Assembly (NCBI RefSeq): GCF_021018895.1
Contig: NC_079366.1
Span: 26,035,270 to 26,099,269, forward strand
DNA: 64,000 bases
Direction: 5' to 3'
Origin: Seriola aureovittata
Taxonomy: Eukaryota > Chordata > Actinopteri > Carangiformes > Carangidae
The position numbers and the translations under genes are program-made. Shown here piece by piece: positions 24,812 to 44,980 of the stretch (positions are counted from its first letter, which is position 1; each line of letters opens with the position of its first letter). The notes beneath the pieces were generated by a model. The model was not told the DNA's origin and did not search any database. It saw only the letters and a list, made by a program, of their open reading frames with translations.

Positions 24812-26294
24812 ACGAAGTGATATGTTTTGTCTTTGGTCTCTTGTGCGCCCTGTGCTCTGCCTTTGTACTAAATGTTGTCTCCCTGTTGTGTTTGCGTGCC
24901 CATGAGCTGCTGAATTTCTCTGCTCCAAAGTCACCAAGACAAATTTGGATTCCGATAATGTTCATACGTGACGTGTTTGGTTTGAGATTTTCAGTCGCCT
25001 CGACAGCAAACAAATGGGAACCCAGAAATACTGCAGATTTCAGAGGTAACAGCTCTTCTCTGATCACGTGTGATATATTTAGAGTCTGGAGCGGAACCAT
25101 TTTTGTACACCGCTGATGGGAAATGGTTGGTACAAATTCTATGAGTCTCACCTCAGAGTGAGACTTCCTCCGTCTTGTCTCCACAACTGAGATTCACTCC
25201 AGCTCTTCTTTTCATCCGAGTCAAACCCCTCATCCTCGCAGAAGTTCTTTTTAAACGAAGAACCAGAGGCAGCCAGCAAAGCTCCTCTTCCTAAATTGCC
25301 ATCAATTTATTCTTTGTTCTTACTTATCTGTTACACTTCCACAACTCTGGAAATCTTTTATCCCTTTCACAGTAACGTTTCTGTTCTTCTCCCTTCCCCA
25401 CCCCACAGTTAAACAGTGATAAAGCATACTTATTCATTCCTCTGTTTGGCCTGAAAGCAAATTAGTTTCTATTCACCGGAGGACCAGTAAAAACCGAGAG
25501 TGTGCGTGTGTGTGTGTGTGTGTTCGTGCGTGTGTGTGTGTGTGTGTCTGCGAGATGAAATGGCATAGGACGTGTCAACAGCAGGTTTTTGCTTGTGTGT
25601 TGCCACCTAATCTCACGCATGATTAGGAGAGCAATAACACGACTGTCTGAGCAGGTTATAAAAATGGGAGCTCCTCTGTGCGTGTGTGTGTGTGTGTGTG
25701 TGTGAGTGTGTGAGTGTGAGTGTGTGTGTGTGTGCGCTTTTATGTGCGTGACAGCCTAGAAAATGTTTATTGAACCACTAACTGTCACATCACAACCTCT
25801 CTCTTTCTTTTGTCAACCTCCTGCTTCTTCAGTCTTAAGTGTCCTTTCTTCTCTACACGTGGAATATAACACGTCTCTGGTCTTTCATCCTCCTTGACCT
25901 TCATCCAGCCTTTCCTGATTGCTTCTTTCACTAACATATTTTCCTTCTTTACCTCTTCCATCCCCGGTGGCCTCCCTTCAATTTCGTTGTCTGCTCTATA
26001 AAAAGGTTGATTGTGGAGATGTACAGACAAACAACACACACACACACACACGTGGGCACGCTCACTTGACAGATGCTAATGGTCTCCCCTCAACCTGCTT
26101 TTTCCATAAACTGCAGCTCCCGTCCTCTCTCCTGCCTCTCCCTTTCTTTCATTTACTTCCTGGCTCTAACCAGTCTATGGCCTCCCATTGTGCTCATTTT
26201 GACTGTAAAAGGTATGATGTGCTTTGATGAAAAAGGAAAAAAATACAGAGGGAGCAGAGGGCTTTTATAGCCAGCTCAAGCATCCACATGTGGT

Positions 26295-26356
<62 letters not shown>

Positions 26357-26635
26357 GGCGAAGAGGGGAGGGACTCTCTAAAAGCCAGATAACAAGACAG
26401 CAACTCATCAGAAATTGTGGAGTATAGCGCCCTCCTGTGGGTGCCGTCTCTACATGAACCTAAAGGAAACTTCATGAAGTTTGGGGAAATATTGTATCTG
26501 TTTTACCAACAGTGCTGAAGAAGAAAGAAGTAAAAAAAAAATTTTTTTAAATGCACGTAGAGGTCATGCAGATGTGTGTACATTGTATTGAACCTGTTTT
26601 TGCTATGTAATAAATATGACAGACCATCTAGTTGT

Positions 26636-26895
26636 GGAGGAAGTATTCAAATCTTTCATTCAAGTATAAGTAGATTTAATCTTTTGTTGTATTTTATAAA
26701 CTCATGTTTATGTCAAATTTTAACCCTTAAAATTAACTAATCACTCAAATAAAGATAGAGGAGTCAAATAAATGTGGAGAAGTATAAAGTATGATAACAC
26801 CGATATATGCAAGAAACATATGCTACAAGTGCATCAAAACTGTATCTCAGAACAGGACTTGAGTAAATGTTGTTAGATTTCACCACTGATTACGT
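26636..26895 (+). repeat. Interspersed repeat of the TTGAGTAAATG / CCACCACTG type, copy 1
   Basis: It starts near GGAGGAAGTATTCAAATC and ends near ACTTGAGTAAATGTTGTTAG and TTTCACCACTG. Related copies in the same orientation lie at about 33,690-33,850 and 51,880-52,268. All share strings such as AGTATAAAGT or AGTAGAAT, TTTCCCTCTGAA or TCTCCCTCTGAA, and GAGTAAATGT. By recollection this is a very common teleost repeat. It has no coding capacity. Confidence 0.5.
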
Positions 26896-28294
26896 CCAGA
26901 TTAAAAAGCATTTCTTTTCTACCAAAACTTGTACTTTTGACACTGGTTTATTATGTTACAGCAAAACAGAGCAGGCAGCAGAGGTATAGGCTTAATAATG
27001 GTGGGTGACAGGACGCCTGAAAAAACCCTGTCTGAACTATTTTAAATCTTGATCTCATTATTGCGACGTTATTAGCTGATGTGTCTCGCGTTAGACTTCG
27101 CTTCAATGCCCATCACATTCATGCAGAGAGACGGCCTATTGTTGCAGTTCAACAAGACTCATACAAGCATGTGGATTTGAGTGAATCCCAAACTTAAATG
27201 AGAGATCTAGATGTAGGTGATATAGTGGTTTACAGCACAAGCTTAAATAAAAATTCAAACCAACGATACCACCAACAGTCACCACCTTTTTTCATATAAA
27301 AGTGTTGTATTGTTGCTTGTTCACCTCCCAAAATCCACCTAAAACTTAAATCTTTCCCATTTCTAAACTGCCTGTCCTGTTCAGGGATGAAAGCGCAGCC
27401 AAGATTACATTGTATTGTTTCACCTTTACCAAGTGCACAGGGCTTTGCTGATGTTCTCTCCCCGATAATTCCCTGAGATTGCTGTTTCATTATCAGTTTG
27501 TCAAGATCCAACCCGCCGTGTTTTGCAGAGCCCTATCTGCACCTTCACAACCTGACTCAACATGAAATAATTCAACTGGGCAAGCCCACGTCAAAATTAC
27601 ATTCATTAGCAGAACACAGACTGTGCGCTGAGTCCCAAACTCATGCAGTAAAGCTGAATTATATAACTAAACCAATTAACCTGATCCACCTAATCTAGTC
27701 CATCTCTGATTTCAAAGAGGTCTGGTGTCGTGTTGGAAAAACAACCAAACCTATCAGAGATTAGTGGCTGGGATTATGAGCTGGGACGTCAAATTCCAGT
27801 GCCAGACACAAAAATAGCGGCAGGAAAAATTGCCACGAATATAGACGGCATAGATGAAATTGAATCATACAGGCTGTTGTAGGTAAACTAAAATAAATAA
27901 CAAATCTTAAATTGGCATGTTTGTTTTATTGATTTTAAAAAAACAATGACTCCTCCTACAGCTGCCACATGTTCATGTAGACTGAATAATAAAGTGGAAC
28001 AAAATGGCAATCCAGTTTCATGCTGCATATTCCTAAACAGTGCTGGTTGGATATGGGACTCCAGGCAAAATATAATGCTGCTGTCATGTGTACATTGACA
28101 CTGAGTGACAGGTGTCTGGCTACATACACTCTGCACACAGCTTATTTTTTATTTTTCCCCTATGGCCCCATAATAGGTTAAATCCTGGCTTTGAGTTTGA
28201 CGAGTTAATATTAGCAAGTGTAAAACACACATTACCTAACATATTTTAACAAATTATGTACACACATATACTGTAGGTACTACTGCTACTGACC

Positions 28295-28435
28295 TTAATT
28301 TCAAAGGCCAGGGTTTGAATGAGACTGCTTCAGTTCATGTGTGACTGGGGACCTTTGTTGCATGTCACTCCCCATCACACTCTCTCCTCTAGTTTCCTGT
28401 CATCGCTCCCACTGTCACAGTCCATTAAAGGACAG
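28295..28435 (+). mobile_element. Degenerate SINE-like fragment
   Basis: GCCAGGGTTTGAATGAGACT resembles a decayed RNA polymerase III B box (GGTTCGAATC). It is followed by GGGACCTTTGTTGCATGTCA, CTCCCCATCACACTCTCTCC, TTTCCTGTCATCGCTCCCAC and a CATTAAAGG end. This order matches a tRNA-derived SINE tail I associate with teleosts. The A box end is not clear, so this is a partial and old copy. Confidence 0.5.
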
Positions 28436-28685
28436 CTTCACTTTTATTTAAAGTCTGCCTTAAAAAAAAACTGACGTGCCCATTTGTACATTGAAATAAC
28501 TTTCAATTTAGCAGCTGTTAGCAGCTAGGCTCCTCACTGGTGATGGACAACGCTGTTTTCAGCTCAGTTTTGAGCTGCCTCTGAACAGTGATGTGAGCTT
28601 AGGAAAAAAAGTGGACGAAATACATTTTCAGATTATGAATCTTAAAACTGAACTGAAAGGAGTGATCTGTGATAAAAACAATTAC

Positions 28686-29060
28686 ATTTAGAGCTATTTG
28701 TAGGTTTTGCTATTGCTACATAGCCAGTGTCAGCATGAACAGCTCTTAATATACCAGTCTAGAAGAAACGTTGACGTTCAGCATCAGACTTCATTCCTCT
28801 ACCTGCCAAGAGCTGTCTCCAGTGGAGGAAAGCAACGGCAGTGTAAAGTTTCTTTCACGTTTTTCCTTCTACTAAAGTTTGGGTACTAACCAGCTAGCCC
28901 CAGCCCATCTGGTCACTTTCCAATAGCGACTTACTGTAGCCTCCAATCTGCCCTGAAGACGTAGCGCTGCTCAGAGGGCGTGTTATAAATTCTTGTCTTG
29001 TAAATGCAACAATAGCCTAAGCTCTTGTCAAACGACAATCACTATCACCCACTCCTTGCA
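28686..29060 (+). mobile_element. MITE-like element, copy B
   Basis: It begins GAGCTATTTGTAGGTTTTGC, then CTACATAGCC, ACCAGTCTAGAAGAAACGTT, TACTAACCAGCTAG and GCTGCTCAGAGGGCGTGTTA. These words occur in the same order on the minus strand of copy A (5,187-5,576). The right end is decayed, and I could only follow it to about 29,060. Confidence 0.5.
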
Positions 29061-30300
29061 AGAATCCATTCACCTGCAGAGAAAACCCCTTTAAAGTTCG
29101 GGTAACTAGAGTGGGTATCTTCCAAAGTTACAGTGTTTTGAATATGAAATTCACTGTGTATTTCCACTGACAGTGTTTCCTGCAGAATGATAATAACTCA
29201 AAGACTAAAACCTTGACTTGAATCCCTGTATCTTAAACCCACAGCATTTAACTCAGACTGCTGAAATGTCATATTAGCTTAAGATGAAATTTAGAATGTG
29301 CAAATTATTTTTGCACAGAATAGGGACTGTGGATTTTGTGCCCAGTCACCTAAATTTACATAGCTTTAAGAGTGGATTCATTTGCAGCCAGTAAGGACAG
29401 AAGGAGCAATTACAGCAAACAAAAACTATTACAGTGTATGGAGTATATAGAGTGTGGGCTTGTTAGTATTGTTTTAAGACAGACATCAAAAAATGTATCC
29501 TTTGAAAGCATGAAATGCTCCACAATTTTTTAAAAAAAGGTTCAGCTTTTCTCAGTATTACAAATTTTACTGCACTTTGCTCAACAAAGAGCAAAAGTCA
29601 TTTCGAGAAACGGATTTCCTGAGATTGATATGGAACAGGGGCTGAGTCGAGCTAAAGCAACCGTGTTATCACTTACTCACTGACCAGAACAGCTCTCTGA
29701 TGTCTGGTGGTGTAAAGAATGAGAAAACATCCCAGGATATATTTTTTCTCAAAAAATGTAGAAACACCTTCAGGTTCGGCTCAACTGTTAGAGGGGACAT
29801 TTCTGCTCACATGTGTGACGGACCTTAAAACCACATTATGAACAATCAAAGTATGACTAATGTGAGTATGTTTGTAGTTTCTTGGCAGTAAATTTGAAAT
29901 GACACATTAAAGGTCATTCAAAAATATAGACATCCCATTGATCAATTGTGATTCAGTTGCCCTCAGTTGAGGTTCAACACAAACACAAACACACACAGAC
30001 CTTCTCACTCCCACTTTCCCTGCCATTTATCACTTACATAAGCATAATGTGCTCTGCTGTAATCTTTTTTCCATATCGCTTATATCTTTGCTTTTAAGGT
30101 TACAGAGGTCGTCAGAAAGGCGAGATCAGCATCAACTCCATGCCCCAATGGGATACCATAAATGCTCTACTAGAACTACCCTGCATGGCCCCTGAAAATC
30201 CTGTGGAACCTACCGTAGACCTATCACGGTCAAGAAGCAGAACTGCTAAATCAGCCAGTTCAGGAACATAGCTCTTTTCTATCATGGTCAAGAGATTGAC
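29061..30300. other. Gene-free stretch
   Basis: No exon, microsatellite or recognisable repeat, apart from a short ACACAAACACAAACACACACA tract near 29,977-29,996. Confidence 0.5.
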
Positions 30301-30309
30301 CAACTTCTT

Positions 30310-32005
30310 CATAACCAGCGTTGTCATCGACACCAGCTGCCAGAAGCTGGAGTGCCAGGCTTTCCAGGGTGCGTAGAGCCCTCAACAACAGATCCAGAGG
30401 CCCAAGAAAGAGAGGTGACCTTCATGTCGTGTGGCTGAACCTTGCAAATGCATAAGGGTCTGTTGACCACCAACTCATTGACTTTGCCCTACAATTTTTT
30501 TACATCCCTGAATGTATCAGAAGCTTGGTATCGAAATACTTCAAGGACCTTTGAATGTGCTGTACCTACCTAGATTTCACCACAGGCTGGCAACGGCTGG
30601 AAGGAAGTATCGCCATGGGATGTGCAATCTCCCCCATCTTATTTAAATCATTCTCTTTGGGGCAGGACGGATGGTTGTAGGAGTGAACCTGCCATCGGTA
30701 CAAAGACTACCACCGCTGAGAGGCTACATGGACAACATGACAACCATGCTCCAGACAGCAGCATGCCCATCGAGACAGCTGAAGAGGCTTGATGAGCTTG
30801 TGAACGTGGGCTAGAACGACAATAAAACAATCCAAGTTGTGAAGTTATCTCTCTGGGAAGGGATCAGAAGCGACAGCACCATCTTTGTCGTAGGCGGGGG
30901 AAGAGACTCCACTGCTGTCCAGACAAACTTGTCCACAGCCTACACAGCAGAGTTCCTCTTAGACAGGCAGATGGCGAGAGTAGTTCAGAGACGGTTCTCA
31001 GATGGCCTGGCGAGGATTGCCCAACTCCTTGGCAAGGACAAAGTATGATGTTACCAATTAACCCTGCACCAATGGTAGGAAGTGGTTCCTACATAATGTT
31101 CAATTACGTGGTTTAGCAGTGGTTTGAACGTATTTGTGTATTTTATGATGTACTTTTTATGTTGCATCTTGTTACCTTTTAGCACTTTATAGGCCTTCTT
31201 TGAAATTAAGTGTTTTTGGGGTGGACCTATGCCACATCAAATGGACACATTTTGTACAAGCCCCACTGGCTGTAATGTATGTGGCTTGTTATGATTTTTA
31301 TATCTTTTGTGTGTCATACCTACCCTACTTAAATATTGCTCTTAATATGTTTTGTGATGACCCTGATGAAGGCCACAAGCTGAACAGTTGTGCTGTGTGC
31401 TCCTGGGGTGGGGTGAGGCTGCTCTTCTCTGGTCGAGGGCCACCATGGAAGAGGGCGGCGAGACCTTGTGATGAGGAAACTGGCTGGAGTGATTGAGATA
31501 TGCCGGCAGGATGCAAACAGTAGGCCTTCCTCCTCAGCCAAGCACCTCATCCAGTTCACCAGGTACAGAGAGAGAGCCAAAAGCCTCTGCCTGAAAGATT
31601 CACCAAGACTCCTTGAACCTAGCAAGGAGCAGAACATCGACCAGGGAGAGTCGACCTGGGAAGGCAGCCTCAGTTCCCCAGAGAGATAACCTCTATGTCA
31701 CTCCAACCTGACATGATGATGTGTTCCATGGTCACCAAGACCATCCCATTCATATAACACAGGATCCCATAGGAGGAGGGGTTTGAGGCTGACTATCTCA
31801 TAGTGCGCTCATCTGTTGGATGGATGTAGACAGGCTGGCTGCAGGGGTTTTGTTCGCCCTGTGGAGGTGGAATGCAAGGGCTTCATTAACTCCTCAATAT
31901 CTAGAAAGAGGAAGGCAAGGCATTAAAAATCTATCTGAGGAGGCCAAAAGAGGCAGATTTGGTGTGGCTGAGGAGGAGGCATAGCAGTTGGGGGCCAGAC
32001 AACAC
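30310..32005 (+). mobile_element. Broken non-LTR retrotransposon (LINE) relic with reverse-transcriptase motifs
   Basis: On the plus strand, 30,310-31,075 translates in segments to a fish LINE-type reverse transcriptase. Motif A region (about 30,429-30,540): WLNLANA, then a stop, then GSVDHQLIDFAL, where the family has an aspartate and no stop. Motif B (about 30,601-30,645): SIAMGCAISPILF, intact. Motif C (30,725-30,736): YMDN in place of the catalytic YMDD. Downstream, MARVVQRRFSDGLARI is family-typical. From about 31,450 to 32,000 come pieces of the C-terminal part (KLAGVIEICRQDANSRPSSS, HLIQFTRYRERA, RPVEVECKGF, EEAKRGRFGVAEEEA), also with stops. About 370 bp of unrelated sequence (31,080-31,450, with CCTGATGAAGGCCACAAGCT) separates the halves. 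It is inactive. Family recognition is from memory. Confidence 0.7.
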
Positions 32006-33400
32006 CTCAGGCATTAGCAGTGAGAGGCAGCAAGAAATCTCTGTTACCTCTCCACCACCAGGAGATGTACTGGGGTTAAAGGAGCAAAACATCAATGAAT
32101 GCTGATCCTCAGCTGATGACCCAGCTTACCACACACCAACCATTACATCAAATCGCTTGTCATCCTGATGTTTGTTTGTTTCCTACATCTTTCTTTCTTT
32201 CTTTCTTTCGTTTGTTTTGATGTTCTCCTCTGCTTGTTGTCATCTTGAAAAATATATCATAATAAAAATCTAGAGTGAGTGTATAGCCTGTCTTCTCTCA
32301 AGGTAATAAAACTCTACAAAGGCACACAAAATACAGCTCATTGCATTCGTACACAACTATATTTGACTTACACTGCAATAATATAGATTTTGGTTGTGTT
32401 TAAAGGCCTTAAAGCTCAAAAAAAGCAAAAACTTAGTAAGATTCTGTCAAAGAAAATATAATTCTACAATTTTATACCCCCCGGAGAAAACATTAGACAT
32501 AAAAGCTGAAGCCTTTTTGTGGCTACTTCCTTTCATTAAAGAAAAGAAAACTTCCCATCTGTACTTTTTGAACTGTCATCTTTGCATTTCACTGGAGAGA
32601 AGAATACACCCCTGCTTTTTAATGTGGAGACATTTTCTCCTACTCCATACTTTTTTATATCCATTATACAATACAAAGTGTAGATAATAATTGCAGAAAT
32701 TGTTCTGTCTCTATGAAACTCAATGTCAGCCGCACTGCCAGGCTGACTTCAGAAACACCACCTAACACCACATCAGGAACTTATAAGTGTAGCCGATACA
32801 ATCTTGATGAATAGTAAGACCCACAAAACCCACTCTTGTGAAAGGCAGCTTTTGTGGATCTTGATAGGAATATGTTAGGCAAATATAGCACTTTGATGGA
32901 TTTTATCCAGTATGTTTCCTTACATATAGTGTCATTGTTTGTTGGCTCGGCTCCAGCGTTCTGTCATGTTGAAGAAAGCAAAGGCAATGAGCCAATAACT
33001 GTGTGTTATTCTCAGCACATGAACAGTATAAGGAATTCTACTTTTGGTGTCTTCCCTTTAACCTTTTCTCTGGATTTTCTTTAATTCCCCTGCATGATTT
33101 GACAGTAGAGCTGCATTTTGGGAGCATCTTCCTCCTTAAATTTGATGCACCCTACCCTTAGATTTTGCACAAAGGACATACAGTGATACAAGAAGAGACA
33201 TAGTGAGGCGGAGAGAAAGAGGCTGTTTAGATAGTTAGAATCTTAGAATAGCTGTATAGACATACAGGTACAGCATTGCATCGAGCACCACAGGTGCAGA
33301 CTGTGATGAAATGATAAATTAAATATAGATATTGAGAGAAACATGAAGCAACAACAACAAATCTAGGGGTTGAGACAGAAATAATACCCCACAGTGGATA
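32006..33400. other. Gene-free stretch
   Basis: No supported exons. A short (TTTC)n tract lies at 32,189-32,209. The 97- and 76-codon open frames are not recognisable and lack splice partners. Confidence 0.5.
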
Positions 33401-33405
33401 GGAAT

Positions 33406-33484
<79 letters not shown>
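33406..33484. repeat. (AGAT)n tetranucleotide microsatellite
   Basis: About 19-20 uninterrupted AGAT/GATA units, about 600 bp upstream of the PARN start. It is probably length-variable between individuals. Confidence 0.95.
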
Positions 33485-33689
33485 GCTCCTTAGGTGAAGG
33501 ATCTGAATACGAGGACATACAAGGAATTTGACTCCAGTTTCTACAGAATCTCAATGTACTTACACACAGGTTACAGTACTAATAATAAACATAAACATAT
33601 GACTATTATGTAGCCTACAAGCCATATGCATACATCAACAATGGACACAAGATACTATATCTATACATGTCAAACAAATTTGAAAATAA

Positions 33690-33850
33690 TTGAGGCTGTG
33701 AGGTGAAAGTAGTAGAGTAAAAAAATCTCCCTCTGAATGTAGTAGATCAGAAGTATAAAGCGGCATAAAAAGAAAAAGTCATGGGAAGTACAAGTATGCT
33801 ACCTCAAATTTGTAATTGAGTAAATGTGATTACATCTCTTCACTATCAGT
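33690..33850 (+). repeat. Interspersed repeat of the TTGAGTAAATG type, copy 2
   Basis: TCTCCCTCTGAATGTAGTAG, AGAAGTATAAAGCGGCATAA, GGAAGTACAAGTATGCTACC and AATTGAGTAAATGTGATTAC match the copies at 26,636 and 51,880. It lies just upstream of the PARN promoter. Confidence 0.5.
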
Positions 33851-33954
33851 CCAATATAAAATTGTTGTCAGCAAGTACTGTAATAAATAACCTGATATAT
33901 TTATTGTAATAAATATGATTTTGTCTCTAAAATAACAAAAATGCCGACCGAATA

Positions 33955-34094
33955 GATTGTATAGACACGCCGCAGCTCCGCAGCGGCACTTTGTCTCGCA
34001 GCAGCGGCCCGGAAGTGTTTGTAAAACGGTTAAAAGCCAGTTGACGGAGGCTAGTTGGTGTTAGCTGTCAGCCGGGTTCAGTCATTGTGCAGGG
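33955..34094 (+). promoter_or_regulatory. PARN proximal promoter and 5' UTR, with an ETS-type site
   Basis: A locally GC-rich island (CACGCCGCAGCTCCGCAGCG from 33,966) in AT-rich surroundings holds CCGGAAGTG at 34,009-34,017, a consensus ETS/GABP site. It lies 78 bp upstream of the PARN ATG. There is no clear TATA box. This fits a TATA-less housekeeping promoter. The start point of transcription is inferred, not seen. Confidence 0.55.
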
Positions 34095-42978
<8,884 letters not shown>

Positions 42979-44180
42979 CGAGAAGTGGGACGTGGAGAGG
43001 CCACTGTCCCACACTGGGCTCCTGCTCAGAGTCTCTTCCTAAGCACTTGGGGCACTTCCTGTATGGTCGTACATCACTGGGAGTGGTGCATGCCCTAAAT
43101 TCATTCGTTCACTCAACAGCTGTGGATACCGTGTCCAAAGCTACCAGCCAAACGTCTTGACTGGACTATTGAAAGAGAGAACACAAGCCATAACGACAGC
43201 TGCCATATTTTGATCTTGTACCACAGAGGAGCAGGAAACTCTTCTGGGTAAACACACACACATACACACATATATACCACGAGATCTTGAAAATCTTAAG
43301 TGCAGAAATGTTCATTTATCCTGATGTGTCCAGACTGGGATCTGCCACCACAGCCATGCTATCACTTTGGAACCATTCATCAATTTTAATGACACGTCAC
43401 CTCGAATCAGTCTTAAATTTTGGGAGCGTGAGTTGTGTGCGAGTTTGCATGTGAGGGAGATGTACTTTTTTTCTCTAGTCTTTGTATCCCTGTGAATCCG
43501 TTTTCATAAATTGTGAGAGATAAAATACCACTTGACAGGTCCTGTAGTTTACAATGTCAGGGTTATTTAGTATTTTAATGCAGTCAGATATTTTTTCCCA
43601 TTTTAAAAAGAAAAAAACGTAAATTCTATCAACTCCTCCAGTTTTATCATATAAGCTTATCAATGATAATGTGATATTTATGATTGGTGGCATTTTGATC
43701 CTTCATGAGGTGCTTGTATTTTTTTTTGTTTTGTTTTGTTTTTTGTACAGAAATGTTTTTCTTTACTTTTTTGTGTTGAATGTTTTGTAACTGTGTCAAC
43801 CCTGAAACAATGTCAAAGTATGTTCAAAAGGTGTAAACGTTAAGAAGACGTGTACATTTTTGTATAAGATAAAAGTTTAAAAATCCTGAAATATTTCCTT
43901 GGAAAGGGAAACAATTAAAGAATGTTTCTTAGTATCTTTGTTTCTGTACCTTCTGTTCTCAAACTGATCAGATGGAGCGAACATTCGAGCGTTGTCACTT
44001 ATTTAAAAGGCTCTGAAATGGGGCTTTTTAAGGTTCTCGTAAAACACGATAATATAGTTGATCAAATAACATCTTCATCTGGGAACCTTAAATTGGCATA
44101 TTTTAAATGTACTACTTCCGACTAGTCTCTAGGTAAAAATAATTATTCTTGAACGAATAAAGTCATTTAAGTAGTAATGT
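42979..44180 (+). other. PARN 3' UTR and 3' flank with candidate poly(A) signals
   Basis: Non-coding sequence after the PARN stop. Candidate cleavage signals are ATTAAA at 43,914-43,919 and AATAAA at 44,156-44,161. GT- and T-rich sequence around 43,720-43,760 precedes the first. An ACACACATACACAC tract lies at about 43,253-43,268. The small open frames here are non-coding. PARN and the opposite-strand REXO5 end within about 1 kb of each other. Confidence 0.5.
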
Positions 44181-44860
44181 AATTAAAGCTTTAGTATTCT
44201 GCATCGATGGCCCACAAATGTCACAAATATTTTTGGTGTACCATCAGTCTCCAGTTTGACCAATTTAATACCATGATTTGTTGTAGTCCTAGTCAATAAA
44301 CGAAAAGACAAAATTTGACATTAACAGTTTTAATTGCACAACATCAAAATGCATAGATCCCTCATGATAAATACTGCTCCATAGAAAAGTCTTTTTCATT
44401 GAAAAAGTAACACTTCATTTAAAAACATGAATAGTATCCATGATACATCAGTTCATATGTGAGTGCGTATGATAATGACGTATTTGACATAATCTAATGA
44501 GACTGCCATGTTTGTTTTCTTCCAGTAGAACAAATGGGATCTGGGAGACTCGTAATCTTTACTCCAGCGTGTGTTGCACAGTTCTGTAGTTCGTCCGACT
44601 TCCATTAATGTTTCCAATTAAGAGTCTAGCCAAGTAAAACCAAAGGCCAACAATGCTTGTACAAATTAGGAGGGTTTATTGTTATGAAAATAATTTTGTA
44701 CCAAAGCCGAAAGCTACTTTTGTAGCTTTGCTTATTTCCAGTCTACAAAAATATTGTAGTTTTACCTTGCCTTTAATATACATGTGCCAAAGAGAAAAGT
44801 GTACCATGCAGAGATAACACGCTCAGCTCTTTCAGTAAACAGGAAAGAAGTCTCTGGCAA

Positions 44861-44866
44861 TTTATT
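44861..44866 (-). terminator. Candidate REXO5 poly(A) signal
   Basis: TTTATT on the plus strand reads AATAAA on the minus strand, 115 bp past the REXO5 stop codon. A second AATAAA (44,675-44,680 on the minus strand) is an alternative. Confidence 0.4.
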
Positions 44867-44980
44867 TTTTATCATCATTGATTTCAGCTGTGTCAGTTAA
44901 TCCACTGAACAGGCATCACTGGAGAGGAAGGTATTTTGTTAGCGCAGGTTTCTGCTGGATCACTGATCTCCTCTAGACCC

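Larger units (their letters stand above)
22390..28290. other. Gene-free stretch rich in microsatellites
   Basis: No supported exons. Microsatellites: (TATC/ATCT)n at about 23,235-23,282, (TG)n at about 23,496-23,544, 25,502-25,549, 25,682-25,734 and 26,297-26,354, and CA at 26,034-26,051. An A run lies at 22,570-22,588. The 126-, 135- and 104-codon open frames here match no family I know and overlap each other on opposite strands. The segment at about 24,180-24,740 has the texture of an old interspersed repeat, but I cannot define it. Confidence 0.45.

Noticed and set aside
24777..25184. 135-codon minus-strand open frame overlapping a 104-codon plus-strand frame
   Set aside because: The two frames occupy the same DNA on opposite strands, start in a palindrome and match nothing I recognise.
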